From Staphylococcus pettenkoferi (lineage in GTDB: Bacteria; Bacillota; Bacilli; Staphylococcales; Staphylococcaceae), in assembly GCF_026659735.1 (NCBI RefSeq), contig NZ_JANSKK010000001.1:170816-234815 (forward strand): a stretch of 64,000 nt of DNA, given 5' to 3'. Within the stretch, counting starts at the first letter, position 1, and the number at the start of each line of letters is the position of its first letter. Below the pieces are notes generated by a model. That model made no database searches. It was not told the origin of the DNA and saw only the letters and a program-made list of their open reading frames with translations. The position numbers and the translations under genes are program-made. Below are positions 32,357 through 42,662 of this stretch, piece after piece.

Positions 32357-33213
32357 TGATTCATTTTCAAGAAGTAGAGCAAGTGTATCAACCAAAGACG
32401 CCTCATGAGTTTGTCGCATTAAAAAACGTCACTACACAGTTTGACGAAGGCAAATATTACGCGATCATCGGTCATACAGGCTCAGGAAAGTCCACACTTA
32501 TCCAACATATTAATGGCTTGCTGAAACCGACTAAAGGTTCAGTCGATGTCAATGGCACGCGTATTACCGCAAAGACGAAAGACAAAGCTTTACGAGACAT
32601 TCGCAAACATGTAGGAATGGTCTTCCAATTTCCTGAATCTCAACTCTTCGAAGACAATGTAGAGCGTGAAATTCGCTTCGGTCCGCAGAACTTCAAGATG
32701 GATCAAGAAGAAGTGCTCAAGCAGGCGAAAGCCTTATTCAAAGAGTTTGGCTTTCAGGAAGATATTATGGCGCGCTCGCCGTTCCAGATGTCTGGGGGTC
32801 AAATGCGCAAGATCGCATTAACTTCAATATTAGCTATGGATCCTAACGTGATCATACTCGACGAACCTACTGCAGGTCTAGATCCACATAGTAAGTTGCA
32901 AGTGATGCAATTGATTAAAAGGCTACATAAAGAAGAAAGCAAGACGATCATTCTGATATCACATGAGATGAATGATGTAGCTCGATATGCGGATGAGGTC
33001 AAAGTGATGCGACAGGGTCAAGTGGTCGAGACATTGACGCCACGTGCGTTGTTTAGTGACCCAACTAAAGTTGAAGCGCTCCATTTAGAGTTGCCTGATA
33101 TCGTTCAACTTCAGAGAGATGTTGAACATCGTCATCACATGAAATTCGAACGTACTGCTTTAACTGAAGAAGAATTTGTAGCGATGTATAAGGAGTGGCA
33201 GCATGAAAGATAA
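32353..33213 (+). CDS. ecfA2: ECF transporter ATPase EcfA2
   Basis: The second ATPase of the module, 286 residues. Walker A is GHTGSGKST, the signature MSGGQMRK, Walker B VIILDEPTAG. The C-terminal extension is typical of EcfA2. Two adjacent ATGs (32353 and 32356) could start it; both overlap the ecfA1 stop. The overlap with ecfT is 11 bp, so the three genes are one translationally coupled operon. Confidence 0.97.
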   Translation: MMIHFQEVEQVYQPKTPHEFVALKNVTTQFDEGKYYAIIGHTGSGKSTLIQHINGLLKPTKGSVDVNGTRITAKTKDKALRDIRKHVGMVFQFPESQLFEDNVEREIRFGPQNFKMDQEEVLKQAKALFKEFGFQEDIMARSPFQMSGGQMRKIALTSILAMDPNVIILDEPTAGLDPHSKLQVMQLIKRLHKEESKTIILISHEMNDVARYADEVKVMRQGQVVETLTPRALFSDPTKVEALHLELPDIVQLQRDVEHRHHMKFERTALTEEEFVAMYKEWQHER

Positions 33214-34009
33214 ATTTATACTCGGCCGCTATTTACCGTTAGATAGTGTCATTCATCGTTTAGACCCACGCGCGAAGTTTATCTTTGTCTTTCTATTTAT
33301 TATACTCGTCTTTTTCGCTCACTCGGTTGCGACTTATCTATGGCTATTCCTGCTGATCTTTACAGCCATGCAGCTTGCGAAGATTCGACCTTGGTATATC
33401 GTCAAAGGACTCACGCCTTTATGGATATTTTTAGCGCTGACCTTCGTGATGCATCTCTTTTTAACTAAGGGAGGAACACGACTCGTTCAGGTAGGCATGA
33501 TTTCGATTGATACGAATGGTATTATTGAAGGAATCTACATCGTGCTGCGCTTGATGTTCATTATGATGATTTCAACCATTTTAACCTTGTCTACAAGCCC
33601 GTTAGATTTAACACACGCCTTTGATAAACTACTTTCGCCATTAAAGTTGATCAAAGTGCCCGTGCAACAGTTGAGTCTAATGATGTCGATTGCTTTACGC
33701 TTTATACCGACGTTAATGGAAGAGTTAGACAAGATTATTCTCGCCCAGAAATTGCGTGGTTCAGAAATCAGTTCAGGAAGTCTCATCACACGGTTGCGGG
33801 CGTTCGTACCTTTATTGATCCCGCTATTTATCTCTGCATTTCAGCGAGCAGAAGATTTAGCGATTGCGATGGAAGTGAGAGGTTATGATGTTGATCGAGA
33901 ACGTACCAACTACCGTCGACTCCATTGGAAGTTCAAAGATACTTGCTTCCTACTGTCGATCATTCCAATCGCACTTATTTTATTTGGATTAAAATACTTA
34001 GGAGTGTAA
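33203..34009 (+). CDS. ecfT: ECF transporter transmembrane subunit EcfT
   Basis: A 268-residue membrane scaffold linking the ATPases to S components. It has several helices plus the coupling-helix motifs QKLRGSEI and MEVRGYDV, whose Arg-Gly pairs are the diagnostic EcfT features. S-component genes are not adjacent, so this is a shared (group II) module. Confidence 0.96.
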   Translation: MKDKFILGRYLPLDSVIHRLDPRAKFIFVFLFIILVFFAHSVATYLWLFLLIFTAMQLAKIRPWYIVKGLTPLWIFLALTFVMHLFLTKGGTRLVQVGMISIDTNGIIEGIYIVLRLMFIMMISTILTLSTSPLDLTHAFDKLLSPLKLIKVPVQQLSLMMSIALRFIPTLMEELDKIILAQKLRGSEISSGSLITRLRAFVPLLIPLFISAFQRAEDLAIAMEVRGYDVDRERTNYRRLHWKFKDTCFLLSIIPIALILFGLKYLGV

Positions 34010-34015
34010 TTACTA

Positions 34016-34819
34016 ATGCGTGTATTAGTCAATATAGCGTATATGGGTCGTGATTATTTAGGATTTCAAATCCAACAGAATGGTCGCACGATTCAACAAC
34101 AATTTGAAAAGATATTGAAGCGTATGCACAAACGTCATGTACGCATCCACCCGACGAGTCGTACTGACCGTGGTGTGCATGCGTTAAATCAATACTTTCA
34201 CTTTGATACGGAATTGAATATCACACCTGAGAAGTGGCAATATGCGATGAACAGTGCTTTACCAGATGATATTTACGTGCATGACATCCAGTTTGTGAGT
34301 GATGACTTTCACTGTCGCTACGATTGTGTAGGGAAGACGTATCGCTACAAGATCTATCAAGGCGCACACAAAGATCCCTTTCAAAGTGGACTAAAGACGT
34401 ACATCCCTTATCAGCTGGATATTGAGTCGATGCAAGAAGCGGCACAAGCTTTCGTAGGCACGCATGATTTCACAGGCTTTTGTTCTCAAAAGACAGAGGT
34501 CGAAAGTAAAGTGCGAACGCTCTATGAAAGTCGAGTAGAAATTACTGACGATGGCTTTGATTATGTCGTGACAGGTTCAGGCTTTCTCTATAATATGGTT
34601 CGTGTACTGGTCGCATTTTTACTCCAAGTAGGGCAAGGTAAGAAACGCCCTGAAGATGTGCCACGGCTACTGGAAGCTAAAGATCGTAACCAGATGCCAT
34701 TTACTGCTCCGGCAGCAGGCTTGTATTTAGAAAAAGTCTATTTATCGCCAGAATCGTTAATACAAGACTTTGGCGAAGATATACGTATACATCGAAAAAA
34801 ATCATTAGAAAATGACTGA
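34016..34819 (+). CDS. truA: tRNA pseudouridine(38-40) synthase TruA
   Basis: TruA makes pseudouridine at positions 38-40 of the tRNA anticodon arm. Of 267 residues, the catalytic aspartate is D51 in [13 protein letters not shown]. It begins 6 bp after ecfT behind TAGGAG, and is probably in the same transcript, as in many Firmicutes. Confidence 0.97.
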   Translation: MRVLVNIAYMGRDYLGFQIQQNGRTIQQQFEKILKRMHKRHVRIHPTSRTDRGVHALNQYFHFDTELNITPEKWQYAMNSALPDDIYVHDIQFVSDDFHCRYDCVGKTYRYKIYQGAHKDPFQSGLKTYIPYQLDIESMQEAAQAFVGTHDFTGFCSQKTEVESKVRTLYESRVEITDDGFDYVVTGSGFLYNMVRVLVAFLLQVGQGKKRPEDVPRLLEAKDRNQMPFTAPAAGLYLEKVYLSPESLIQDFGEDIRIHRKKSLEND

Positions 34820-34825
34820 ATGACA

Positions 34826-34854
34826 TTGACAAAATGGGTTATAAATTATACGAT
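34826..34854 (+). promoter_or_regulatory. Promoter of rplM-rpsI
   Basis: TTGACA (34826-34831), 17 bp, TACGAT (34849-34854): a perfect -35 with ideal spacing, just after truA. Confidence 0.82.
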
Positions 34855-34861
34855 TATTAAC

Positions 34862-34960
34862 GGTATTGTTTTATATCACCCCACGATAAGCCCCGGAAAC
34901 TTATTGTGTTACAAGATATAGAAGCAGGTAGAACTAACAGTAATTAATAAATGAAATCTA
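34862..34960 (+). ncRNA. L13-type ribosomal-protein leader of rplM
   Basis: The leader contains CACGATAAG (34882-34890) pairing with CTTATTGTG (34900-34908), including one G-U pair, around a conserved-looking CCCCGGAAA loop. Firmicutes rplM genes often carry an L13 leader motif, thought to bind L13 and limit its synthesis. The assignment rests on position and this hairpin; the right boundary is approximate. Confidence 0.55.
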
Positions 34961-35020
34961 AGCTTTAAATCGTAACAACATTTAATGAGATAACCATTTA
35001 TTTACTAGGAGGACAATATT

Positions 35021-35458
35021 ATGCGTCAAACATTTATGGCTAACGAATCAAATATTGAACGCAAATGGTATGTTATTGATGCGGCTGGACAAACGCTTGG
35101 TCGTCTTTCTTCAGAAGTAGCAGCTATTTTACGCGGTAAAAATAAAGTAACTTACACACCACACGTTGACACAGGTGACTATGTCATCATCATCAACGCT
35201 TCAGAAATTCAATTCACTGGTAGAAAGGACAAAGATAAAGTCTACTACCATCACTCAAATCACCCAGGCGGTATTAAATCAATCACTGCTGGTGAATTAA
35301 GAAAAAATAACCCTGAACGTTTATTAGAAACTTCAATCAAAGGTATGTTACCAAACACACGTTTAGGTGAAAAACAAGGCAAGAAATTATTTGTATATGG
35401 TGGCGCTGAACATCCACACGCTGCACAACAACCAGAAAACTACGAGTTACGTGGTTAA
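35021..35458 (+). CDS. rplM: Large ribosomal subunit protein uL13
   Basis: A 145-residue uL13, an early 50S assembly protein. It begins [20 protein letters not shown] and keeps [14 protein letters not shown] and [10 protein letters not shown] motifs. It starts behind TAGGAGGAC. It forms a two-gene operon with rpsI, 19 bp apart. Confidence 0.98.
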   Translation: MRQTFMANESNIERKWYVIDAAGQTLGRLSSEVAAILRGKNKVTYTPHVDTGDYVIIINASEIQFTGRKDKDKVYYHHSNHPGGIKSITAGELRKNNPERLLETSIKGMLPNTRLGEKQGKKLFVYGGAEHPHAAQQPENYELRG

Positions 35459-35477
35459 TTAGAAGGAGGAAATTACA

Positions 35478-35870
35478 TTGGCACAAGTTGAATATAGAGG
35501 CACAGGCCGTCGTAAAAACTCAGTAGCACGTGTTCGTTTAGTACCAGGTGAAGGTAACATCAAAGTAAACGAACGTGACGTACGCGATTACTTACCATTC
35601 GAATCTTTAATCTTAGACTTAAGTCAACCATTTGACGTAACTGAAACTAAAGGTAACTACGATGTATTAGTTAACGTTCATGGTGGTGGCTTTACTGGAC
35701 AAGCACAAGCTATCCGTCACGGTATTGCTCGTGCATTATTAGAAGCAGACCCTGAATACAGAGGTTCTTTAAAACGCGCAGGTCTCTTAACTCGTGACCC
35801 ACGTATGAAAGAACGTAAAAAACCAGGTCTTAAAAAAGCACGTCGTTCTCCACAATTCTCAAAACGTTAA
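35478..35870 (+). CDS. rpsI: Small ribosomal subunit protein uS9
   Basis: A 130-residue uS9 whose C-terminal tail ending SPQFSKR touches P-site t[20 protein letters not shown] is the standard N-terminus. The start is TTG at 35478 behind AAGGAGGAA. Confidence 0.98.
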   Translation: MAQVEYRGTGRRKNSVARVRLVPGEGNIKVNERDVRDYLPFESLILDLSQPFDVTETKGNYDVLVNVHGGGFTGQAQAIRHGIARALLEADPEYRGSLKRAGLLTRDPRMKERKKPGLKKARRSPQFSKR

Positions 35871-35886
35871 TTTGTGGTTCGATACG

Positions 35887-35921
35887 AAAACACTTCCCAA
35901 AGCGATGGGAAGTGTTTTTTT
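35887..35921. terminator. Terminator of rplM-rpsI, likely bidirectional
   Basis: AAAACACTTCCC (35887-35898) pairs with GGGAAGTGTTTT (35907-35918), with a T-tract on the plus side and TTTT on the minus side. It is shared with the convergent sirtuin gene. Confidence 0.93.
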
Positions 35922-35946
35922 ATCTCGATATTGGAATTATGATTTA

Positions 35947-36678
35947 TCATTTATCATTTAATGCTTCGACTACATCTACCATATCAACGTGGATGACTAT
36001 GTCTGCTGAATTGTCGTAAGGTGTTTGATCTCGATTAATAATGACAAAATGGTCACCTTGGAAGTTGGAAACCAGTCCAGCTGCAGGTTGCACCACTAAA
36101 GAAGTGCCTAATACCACAAGTGTGTCAGCAGATGCTAATTTGTTTAATGCACGACTAATCGTTTCCTGATTGAGCATTTCTCCATAAAGTACGATATCTG
36201 GACGAATAGGTCCACCACAACGCTCACACTCTTTTAGCGTCTTCTCCATAACTTCTTCTTTCGTATATTCAGCCTCACAGTTTAAACAGTAGAACCGATT
36301 CAATGTACCATGTAGTTCATCGACATTATGGCTACCTGCATCACTATGCAAACCATCAATGTTTTGCGTAATGACACCTAGTGCACGTCCTTCATCTTCA
36401 AGTTGTGCAATCCATTCATGGATAGGGTTAGGCGCTTTATCCGACATGAGTAAGCGTTTATGCGTGAAGTTAATATAACCTTCTGGATCTGCATTTAAAT
36501 AATCACGACTGAGCAAGTACTCTGGGGAGTAGCCGTCTTTGGAAATCTCATCGAATAAACCACCCATTGAACGAAAGTCCGGAATACCGCTAGCTACAGA
36601 CACACCCGCGCCTGTGAAGAACACGATACGTTCCGATTCATCGATAATCGTCTTCAATTTAGTGATTTGATCTGTCAT
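35947..36678 (-). CDS. Sir2-family NAD-dependent protein deacylase
   Basis: A 243-residue sirtuin. NAD-binding motifs FFTGAGVSVASGIPDFRS and TQNIDGLH are present, with the catalytic histidine in DELHGT and four zinc-ligand cysteines (CLNC, then CERC). The frame opens at 36741, but AGAGGTG places the start at the ATG ending at 36678 (MTDQITKL). It is not in a macrodomain/lipoyl locus, so it is more likely the general housekeeping deacetylase. It is divergent from lacR. Confidence 0.93.
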   Translation of the reverse strand: MTDQITKLKTIIDESERIVFFTGAGVSVASGIPDFRSMGGLFDEISKDGYSPEYLLSRDYLNADPEGYINFTHKRLLMSDKAPNPIHEWIAQLEDEGRALGVITQNIDGLHSDAGSHNVDELHGTLNRFYCLNCEAEYTKEEVMEKTLKECERCGGPIRPDIVLYGEMLNQETISRALNKLASADTLVVLGTSLVVQPAAGLVSNFQGDHFVIINRDQTPYDNSADIVIHVDMVDVVEALNDK

Positions 36679-36835
36679 CATTAACACCTCTATTTGATAT
36701 TTATCAGAGTTATTACCTTTATTATAATACATATGAGACATTTTACCTATTTAAGAAAAATGACTTAGAGTATGGTATAGTATGACATATTGATAGAACA
36801 ATAATGAACGCTGATGCGCAGAGCGAGGGATTGAT

Positions 36836-37594
36836 GTGAATAAATTTGAACGACTCGAAGAAATTACGAAATTGATTAATAAAAAAGGGTCTGTGACGAC
36901 AAATGAAATCGTCGCGGATTTAAATGTATCGGATATGACAGTGAGACGAGATTTGAGTGAACTTGAAGAACAAGGCGTGCTAACGAAGATATACGGAGGC
37001 GCGCGCAGTAACGATTTAACTCAGTACAGAGAGCGTTCTCACAAGGAGAAACATACGGAACATGTGACGGAGAAGAGAACGATTGCTCATAATGCGGCTG
37101 CAATTATTGAAGAAGGGGACAATATCTTCTTAGGACCGGGTACAACGATTGAAATACTGGCTGAAGAAATTGATCATCAGAAGTTAACTGTCATTACCAA
37201 TTGTCTTCCAGTATTCGAAATTCTAAATAAGAAGAAATCACTCGATTTTAAAGTCTTCCTACTAGGTGGCACTATGCGTGACATTACCCAGTCTTTCGTA
37301 GGGGAAATGACGAATACGATATTGAGTAATCTAAAGTTCAATAAGATGTTCTTTAGCAGTAATGCGGTGAACAATGGCTATGCGATGACGTCTTCTGTCG
37401 AGGAAGCCTATACGCAACAACTCGCGTTAAATCATTCGCTTGAAACGTACTTGCTTGTAGATAGTTCTAAAGTCTTCAAAGAGGATTTCAATCAGTTCTG
37501 TGATATTACAGAAGTGACAGGTATATATACGGATGCGCTACGTAAGGATGCCATTGATTATTTGATGGATTACAATAAGAAGATTTATTATTAA
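36836..37594 (+). CDS. lacR: Lactose phosphotransferase system repressor LacR (DeoR family)
   Basis: LacR represses the lac operon and is released by tagatose-6-phosphate pathway intermediates. Of 252 residues, the DeoR helix-turn-helix spans about 18-45 ([20 protein letters not shown]). A sugar-phosphate-binding domain follows, with [12 protein letters not shown] and FFSSNAV. It is close to S. aureus LacR. The start is GTG at 36836. Its own terminator follows at 37727, and the operon it controls begins 417 bp downstream. Confidence 0.93.
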   Translation: MNKFERLEEITKLINKKGSVTTNEIVADLNVSDMTVRRDLSELEEQGVLTKIYGGARSNDLTQYRERSHKEKHTEHVTEKRTIAHNAAAIIEEGDNIFLGPGTTIEILAEEIDHQKLTVITNCLPVFEILNKKKSLDFKVFLLGGTMRDITQSFVGEMTNTILSNLKFNKMFFSSNAVNNGYAMTSSVEEAYTQQLALNHSLETYLLVDSSKVFKEDFNQFCDITEVTGIYTDALRKDAIDYLMDYNKKIYY

Positions 37595-37726
37595 GTTTTG
37601 TTTGAAGTAGACTGTTATGGTACGGAAAATACTGAAACTTTAAAGTAATTGGTTTATTGCGACGATAGGTAGAGATGAGGATAGTGCTGGCGATCTGGAT
37701 AAAATGAAAAGTTAAGAAGAATGAAT

Positions 37727-37769
37727 AAGTAGAATGGTAACAAATAAGGTGTTGCTGTTCTACTTTTTT
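37727..37769 (+). terminator. Terminator of lacR
   Basis: AAGTAGAA (37727-37734) pairs with TTCTACTT (37758-37765), with T6 at the end. An inner GTAACA/TGTTGC region may extend it. Confidence 0.75.
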
Positions 37770-37887
37770 ATGTTTCACAGATTTGTATAGTGCCGAGAAT
37801 TTCACGATAGAAAGAGATGAATATCTGTGTGGATGCAGATTCTAGATTCAATTCAAAATTTTAAGTTTTAGTCTCATTCAACAGCAG

Positions 37888-37946
37888 TAAACATTTAATG
37901 TTTATTTATGTTGTTTTGTGTTGATTTATTGTTTGTTTATGTTTAT
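37888..37946 (+). promoter_or_regulatory. Probable LacR operator sites
   Basis: TAAACA-TTTAA-TGTTTA (37888-37904) is a perfect 6-bp inverted repeat around 5 bp, upstream of the -35. TGTTTAT recurs at 37899, 37934 and 37940, the last two overlapping inside the promoter spacer. DeoR-family repressors typically bind TGTTT-type repeats. Their role as LacR sites is inferred from position and repetition. Confidence 0.6.
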
Positions 37947-37949
37947 ACT
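37921..37949 (+). promoter_or_regulatory. lac operon promoter
   Basis: TTGATT (37921-37926), 17 bp, TATACT (37944-37949), placing transcription start near 37957, about 54 bp before lacA. Confidence 0.78.
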
Positions 37950-37961
37950 TAAAGTGATCAA

Positions 37962-37976
37962 ATAAAGCGCTTTCAT
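37962..37976 (-). promoter_or_regulatory. cre site for CcpA
   Basis: On the minus strand the site reads ATGAAAGCGCTTTAT, matching the WTGNAANCGNWNNCW catabolite-responsive element except at its end. It lies just downstream of the predicted transcription start, a position where CcpA represses. Confidence 0.75.
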
Positions 37977-38010
37977 TATTGATTAATATTCGAAGTGGGA
38001 AGGAATCATC

Positions 38011-38439
38011 ATGATTGTAGTTATTGGTTCTGACAATACAGGTGTCAGATTGAAAGATTTACTCATTAAGCACTTAAAACAACAGAATTATGAAGTTGTG
38101 GATTCCACACGTGATCAAGAGCTGGATTTTGTAGATGCGACATTAGCCGTAACTCAAGCATTAAAGCAACATAAGGATGCTTTAGCTATAGCGATCGATG
38201 CCTATGGAGTAGGGAGCTTTATCACAGCTACTAAAATTCCGGGTATTATTGCAGCTGAAGTTTCAGACGAACGCTCAGCATATATGACACGTGCACATAA
38301 TAACTGTCAGCTCATCACTTTAGGTAGTGAAATTGTGGGTGATACGTTAGCCATCAACATCGTCGAAGCATTTTTAACAGCAGGGTATGACGGAGGCCGA
38401 CACCAAATCAGAGTAGATATGTTAAATCAAATGTGCTAA
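38011..38439 (+). CDS. lacA: Galactose-6-phosphate isomerase subunit LacA
   Basis: LacA with LacB converts galactose-6-phosphate to tagatose-6-phosphate. Of 142 residues, it belongs to the RpiB/LacAB fold. AAEVSDERSAYMTRAHNN and GGRHQIRVDMLNQMC are typical LacA segments. It is the first gene of the lac operon behind GGAAGGA, and ends 12 bp before the lacB start. Confidence 0.95.
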   Translation: MIVVIGSDNTGVRLKDLLIKHLKQQNYEVVDSTRDQELDFVDATLAVTQALKQHKDALAIAIDAYGVGSFITATKIPGIIAAEVSDERSAYMTRAHNNCQLITLGSEIVGDTLAINIVEAFLTAGYDGGRHQIRVDMLNQMC

Positions 38440-38451
38440 AGGAAGATGATT

Positions 38452-38967
38452 ATGAAGATTGCGATTGGCTGTGACCATATTGTCACAGATACGAAGATGA
38501 ATGTTTCTAAATACTTGAAAGATCAAGGACACGAAGTTATCGATGTAGGAACGTATGACTTCGCGCGCACACATTATCCTATATTTGGGCGAAAGGTCGG
38601 CGAGGCGGTCGCCCATCACGAAGCGGATCTTGGAATCTGTATTTGTGGAACCGGTGTAGGCATAACGAATGCTGCGAATAAAGTGCCTGGTGTGAGAGCA
38701 GGTTTAGTTAAAGACCTGATGACTGCACGCTATTCTAAAGAACAATTGAATGCAAATGTTATAGGTTTCGGCGGCCGAATCATCGGAGAATTACTGCTGT
38801 TCGATTTAATCGATGCATTTATTGCAGCGGAGTATCAACCGACGCCTGAGAACCAGCTATTAATCGATAAGATGACTGAATTGGATAAGGCACGAGAGTA
38901 TAATAGTGACGCTCATGTCTTTGATTCATTGTTGGAAAAGTGGAACAACGGTGAATACACAGATTGA
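38452..38967 (+). CDS. lacB: Galactose-6-phosphate isomerase subunit LacB
   Basis: The second isomerase subunit, 171 residues, with the RpiB-type active-site motif [23 protein letters not shown] 38452 is preferred to ATG 38446 because the AAAGGA site would be only 2 bp from the earlier codon. The length equals that of S. aureus LacB as I remember it. Immediately downstream, where lacC and lacD are expected, there are only 30 bp before lacF. Confidence 0.95.
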   Translation: MKIAIGCDHIVTDTKMNVSKYLKDQGHEVIDVGTYDFARTHYPIFGRKVGEAVAHHEADLGICICGTGVGITNAANKVPGVRAGLVKDLMTARYSKEQLNANVIGFGGRIIGELLLFDLIDAFIAAEYQPTPENQLLIDKMTELDKAREYNSDAHVFDSLLEKWNNGEYTD

Positions 38968-38997
38968 CAACTGAATAACTTTAAAAGGGTGATTAAG

Positions 38998-39312
38998 ATG
39001 CAAAAAGAAGACGTACAAATGTTAGGTTTTGAAATTGTCGCATATGCAGGTGAAGCGAGATCTAAATTTCTGGAGGCACTCCAAGCTGCTAAAGATGGAG
39101 ATATTGCAAAAGCAGAGTCACTGATTGAAGAAGGAAATCAAGTCATCACTAAAGCGCATAATGCACAAACGGAATTGTTAGCGAACGAAGCACAAGGCAA
39201 TGATATTCCATATAGTGTAACAATGATGCACGGTCAAGATCACTTGATGACGACGCTTGCCATTCGAGATTTAATGACGCATATTATTGAACTATATCAA
39301 AGAGAGCGGTGA
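38998..39312 (+). CDS. lacF: Lactose PTS component IIA
   Basis: Cytosolic IIA of the lactose phosphotransferase system, about 104 residues, an all-helical trimer. The phospho-accepting histidine is in [16 protein letters not shown] 38998 is chosen over GTG 38989 because AAAAGGG (38984-38989) is then correctly spaced. It follows lacB directly. Confidence 0.95.
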   Translation: MQKEDVQMLGFEIVAYAGEARSKFLEALQAAKDGDIAKAESLIEEGNQVITKAHNAQTELLANEAQGNDIPYSVTMMHGQDHLMTTLAIRDLMTHIIELYQRER

Positions 39313-39317
39313 ACAGC

Positions 39318-41057
39318 ATGAACAAACTGATTGCACAAATTGAGAAAGCAAAGCCATTCTTTGAGAAGATCTCAAGAAATATTTACTTAAGAGCTATCAG
39401 AGACGGCTTTATTGCAGCGATGCCAGTAATCTTATTCTCTAGTTTATTCTTACTCATCGCTTTCGTACCAAATATCTTCGGTTTCACGTGGTCTAAACAT
39501 ATGGAAGGTATCTTGATGAAACCCTACAATTACACGATGGGGTTAGTTGCTATTCTGGTAGCTGGAACGACGGCGAAGTCTTTGACAGACTCCTACAATC
39601 GTAAGCTTAAAGCGAACCAGCAACTGAACTTCATTTCCATCATGTTAGCTGCTATGTGTGGATTTTTGCTACTTTCTGCTGAACAAGCTAAAGAGGGCGG
39701 GTATTTAAATGCCTTCATGGGTACGAAAGGTTTATTAACGGCATTTTTAGCAGCGTTTATCACAGTAGCTATCTATAATTTCTGTATGAAGAAGAATATC
39801 ACGATAAAGATGCCTAAAGAGGTACCGCCTAATATTTCTCAAGTGTTTAAGGATATTATTCCTTTTTCTATCGTTATCCTTATACTCTATGGTTTAGATT
39901 TACTCATTCACTCCTTCATCCATACTACAGTAGCTGAAGCCATTCTTAAATTATTTGAACCACTCTTTACTGCTGCGGATGGCTGGATTGGTATCACAAT
40001 TATCTTTGGTGCCTTTGCGTTCTTCTGGTTCGTCGGTATACATGGTCCGTCTATAGTAGAACCAGCTATTGCTGCGATTACTTATGCAAACATTGAAACG
40101 AACTTCAAACTTTTACACGCAGGCATGCACGCAGATAAAGTTATTACGTCAGGTACACAAATGTTTATCGTTACATTAGGAGGTACGGGAGCCACACTTG
40201 TCGTACCATTCATGTTTATGTGGCTGACGAAATCGAAACGTAATAAAGCGATTGGGAGAGCGTCTGTGGTTCCGACATTCTTCGGTGTGAATGAGCCGAT
40301 TCTCTTCGGTGCACCACTCGTCTTAAACCCTATTTTCTTCATACCTTTTGTCTTTGCGCCAATCGCTAACGTGTGGATCTTCAAGTTTTTCGTAGATGTG
40401 TTGGGCATGAACAGCTTTAGTGTGAACTTACCGTGGACGACACCAGCGCCTCTAGGCATCGTCATGGGTACTGGCTTCGGCGTGTGGTCATTTGTCCTAG
40501 CTGCAGTATTAATACTGGTGGACGTTACGATTTACTATCCTTTCTTAAAAGTATACGACAAAGGTATCTATTTAGAAGAACAAGAGAATGCAGATAATGC
40601 ATCAACGAAAGCGTTAGAAGAAAAAGTGAAAGCAAACTTTGACACGACGAAAGCAGAACAAATCATGAGTAATCAACAGCAAGCAACAGAGAAATTAAAT
40701 GATGAAAATGAAGCGGTTGTCGCAAACACTTCATCTATTCAAGAAGAAACAAATGTCCTCGTTCTTTGTGCAGGTGGGGGCACGAGTGGTTTACTAGCAA
40801 ATGCTTTAAACAAAGCAGCAGCTGAATACCATCAACCTATCACTGCAGCGGCAGGAAGTTACGGTGCACATATGGATATTATGAAAGACTATCAGCTTGT
40901 CATTCTCGCTCCGCAAGTAGCATCCAACTATGAGGATATTAAATGTGACACCGATCGCTTAGGTATTAAATTAGCTAAAACACAAGGTGTAGAATACATT
41001 AATTTAACTAGAAACGGTAAAGAAGCTTTAGAATTTGTACAAAAACAATTTAATTAA
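39318..41057 (+). CDS. lacE: Lactose PTS component IICB
   Basis: The membrane permease and phosphotransfer subunit, importing lactose as lactose-6-phosphate. Of 579 residues, the IIC part (about 1-420) has several helices and the motifs [20 protein letters not shown] and [14 protein letters not shown] glutamate/asparagine-rich linker leads to the IIB domain with the phospho-cysteine in [15 protein letters not shown]. The frame opens at 39309, but ATG 39318 matches the known N-terminus ([20 protein letters not shown]). The coding frame is intact, unlike lacG. Confidence 0.95.
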   Translation: MNKLIAQIEKAKPFFEKISRNIYLRAIRDGFIAAMPVILFSSLFLLIAFVPNIFGFTWSKHMEGILMKPYNYTMGLVAILVAGTTAKSLTDSYNRKLKANQQLNFISIMLAAMCGFLLLSAEQAKEGGYLNAFMGTKGLLTAFLAAFITVAIYNFCMKKNITIKMPKEVPPNISQVFKDIIPFSIVILILYGLDLLIHSFIHTTVAEAILKLFEPLFTAADGWIGITIIFGAFAFFWFVGIHGPSIVEPAIAAITYANIETNFKLLHAGMHADKVITSGTQMFIVTLGGTGATLVVPFMFMWLTKSKRNKAIGRASVVPTFFGVNEPILFGAPLVLNPIFFIPFVFAPIANVWIFKFFVDVLGMNSFSVNLPWTTPAPLGIVMGTGFGVWSFVLAAVLILVDVTIYYPFLKVYDKGIYLEEQENADNASTKALEEKVKANFDTTKAEQIMSNQQQATEKLNDENEAVVANTSSIQEETNVLVLCAGGGTSGLLANALNKAAAEYHQPITAAAGSYGAHMDIMKDYQLVILAPQVASNYEDIKCDTDRLGIKLAKTQGVEYINLTRNGKEALEFVQKQFN

Positions 41058-42485
<1,428 letters not shown>

Positions 42486-42497
42486 CTGGTAAGGAAG

Positions 42498-42543
42498 TGC
42501 AGAGTTTGGTGAGGTAGCATAACTTCATCGAACTCTGCATTTT
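42498..42543 (+). terminator. Terminator of the lac operon
   Basis: TGCAGAGTT (42498-42506) pairs with AACTCTGCA (42531-42539), followed by TTTT. Confidence 0.82.
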
Positions 42544-42595
42544 GCGATATGATAGCGATTAATTTTTTCAAGTGTTTTACAACTTGTTTGCATGC

Positions 42596-42650
42596 TTTAA
42601 AGTACGCGATTACTTTAAATTAGTCTATACTTAAGTGTGATAACACTTAA
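42596..42650 (+). promoter_or_regulatory. Palindrome-rich promoter of the lipoprotein hydrolase
   Basis: TTTAAAGTA-CGCGAT-TACTTTAAA (42596-42619) is a perfect 9-bp inverted repeat. A TATACT -10-like box follows at 42626-42631. Then comes TTAAGTGT-GATA-ACACTTAA (42631-42650), a perfect 8-bp inverted repeat ending against AAAGGAG. No good -35 lies 17 bp before the -10; that position falls in the first palindrome. Confidence 0.6.
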
Positions 42651-42662
42651 AGGAGTCAACAT

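Noticed and set aside
36679..36741. Longer N-terminus for the sirtuin
   Set aside because: The 21 extra codons contain the AGAGGTG ribosome-binding site and do not resemble sirtuin sequence.
37888..37946. Short repeats read as a possible CRISPR or iteron array
   Set aside because: The TGTTTAT copies are 7 bp, irregularly spaced and overlap a promoter. They fit operator sites, with no spacers and no replication genes nearby.
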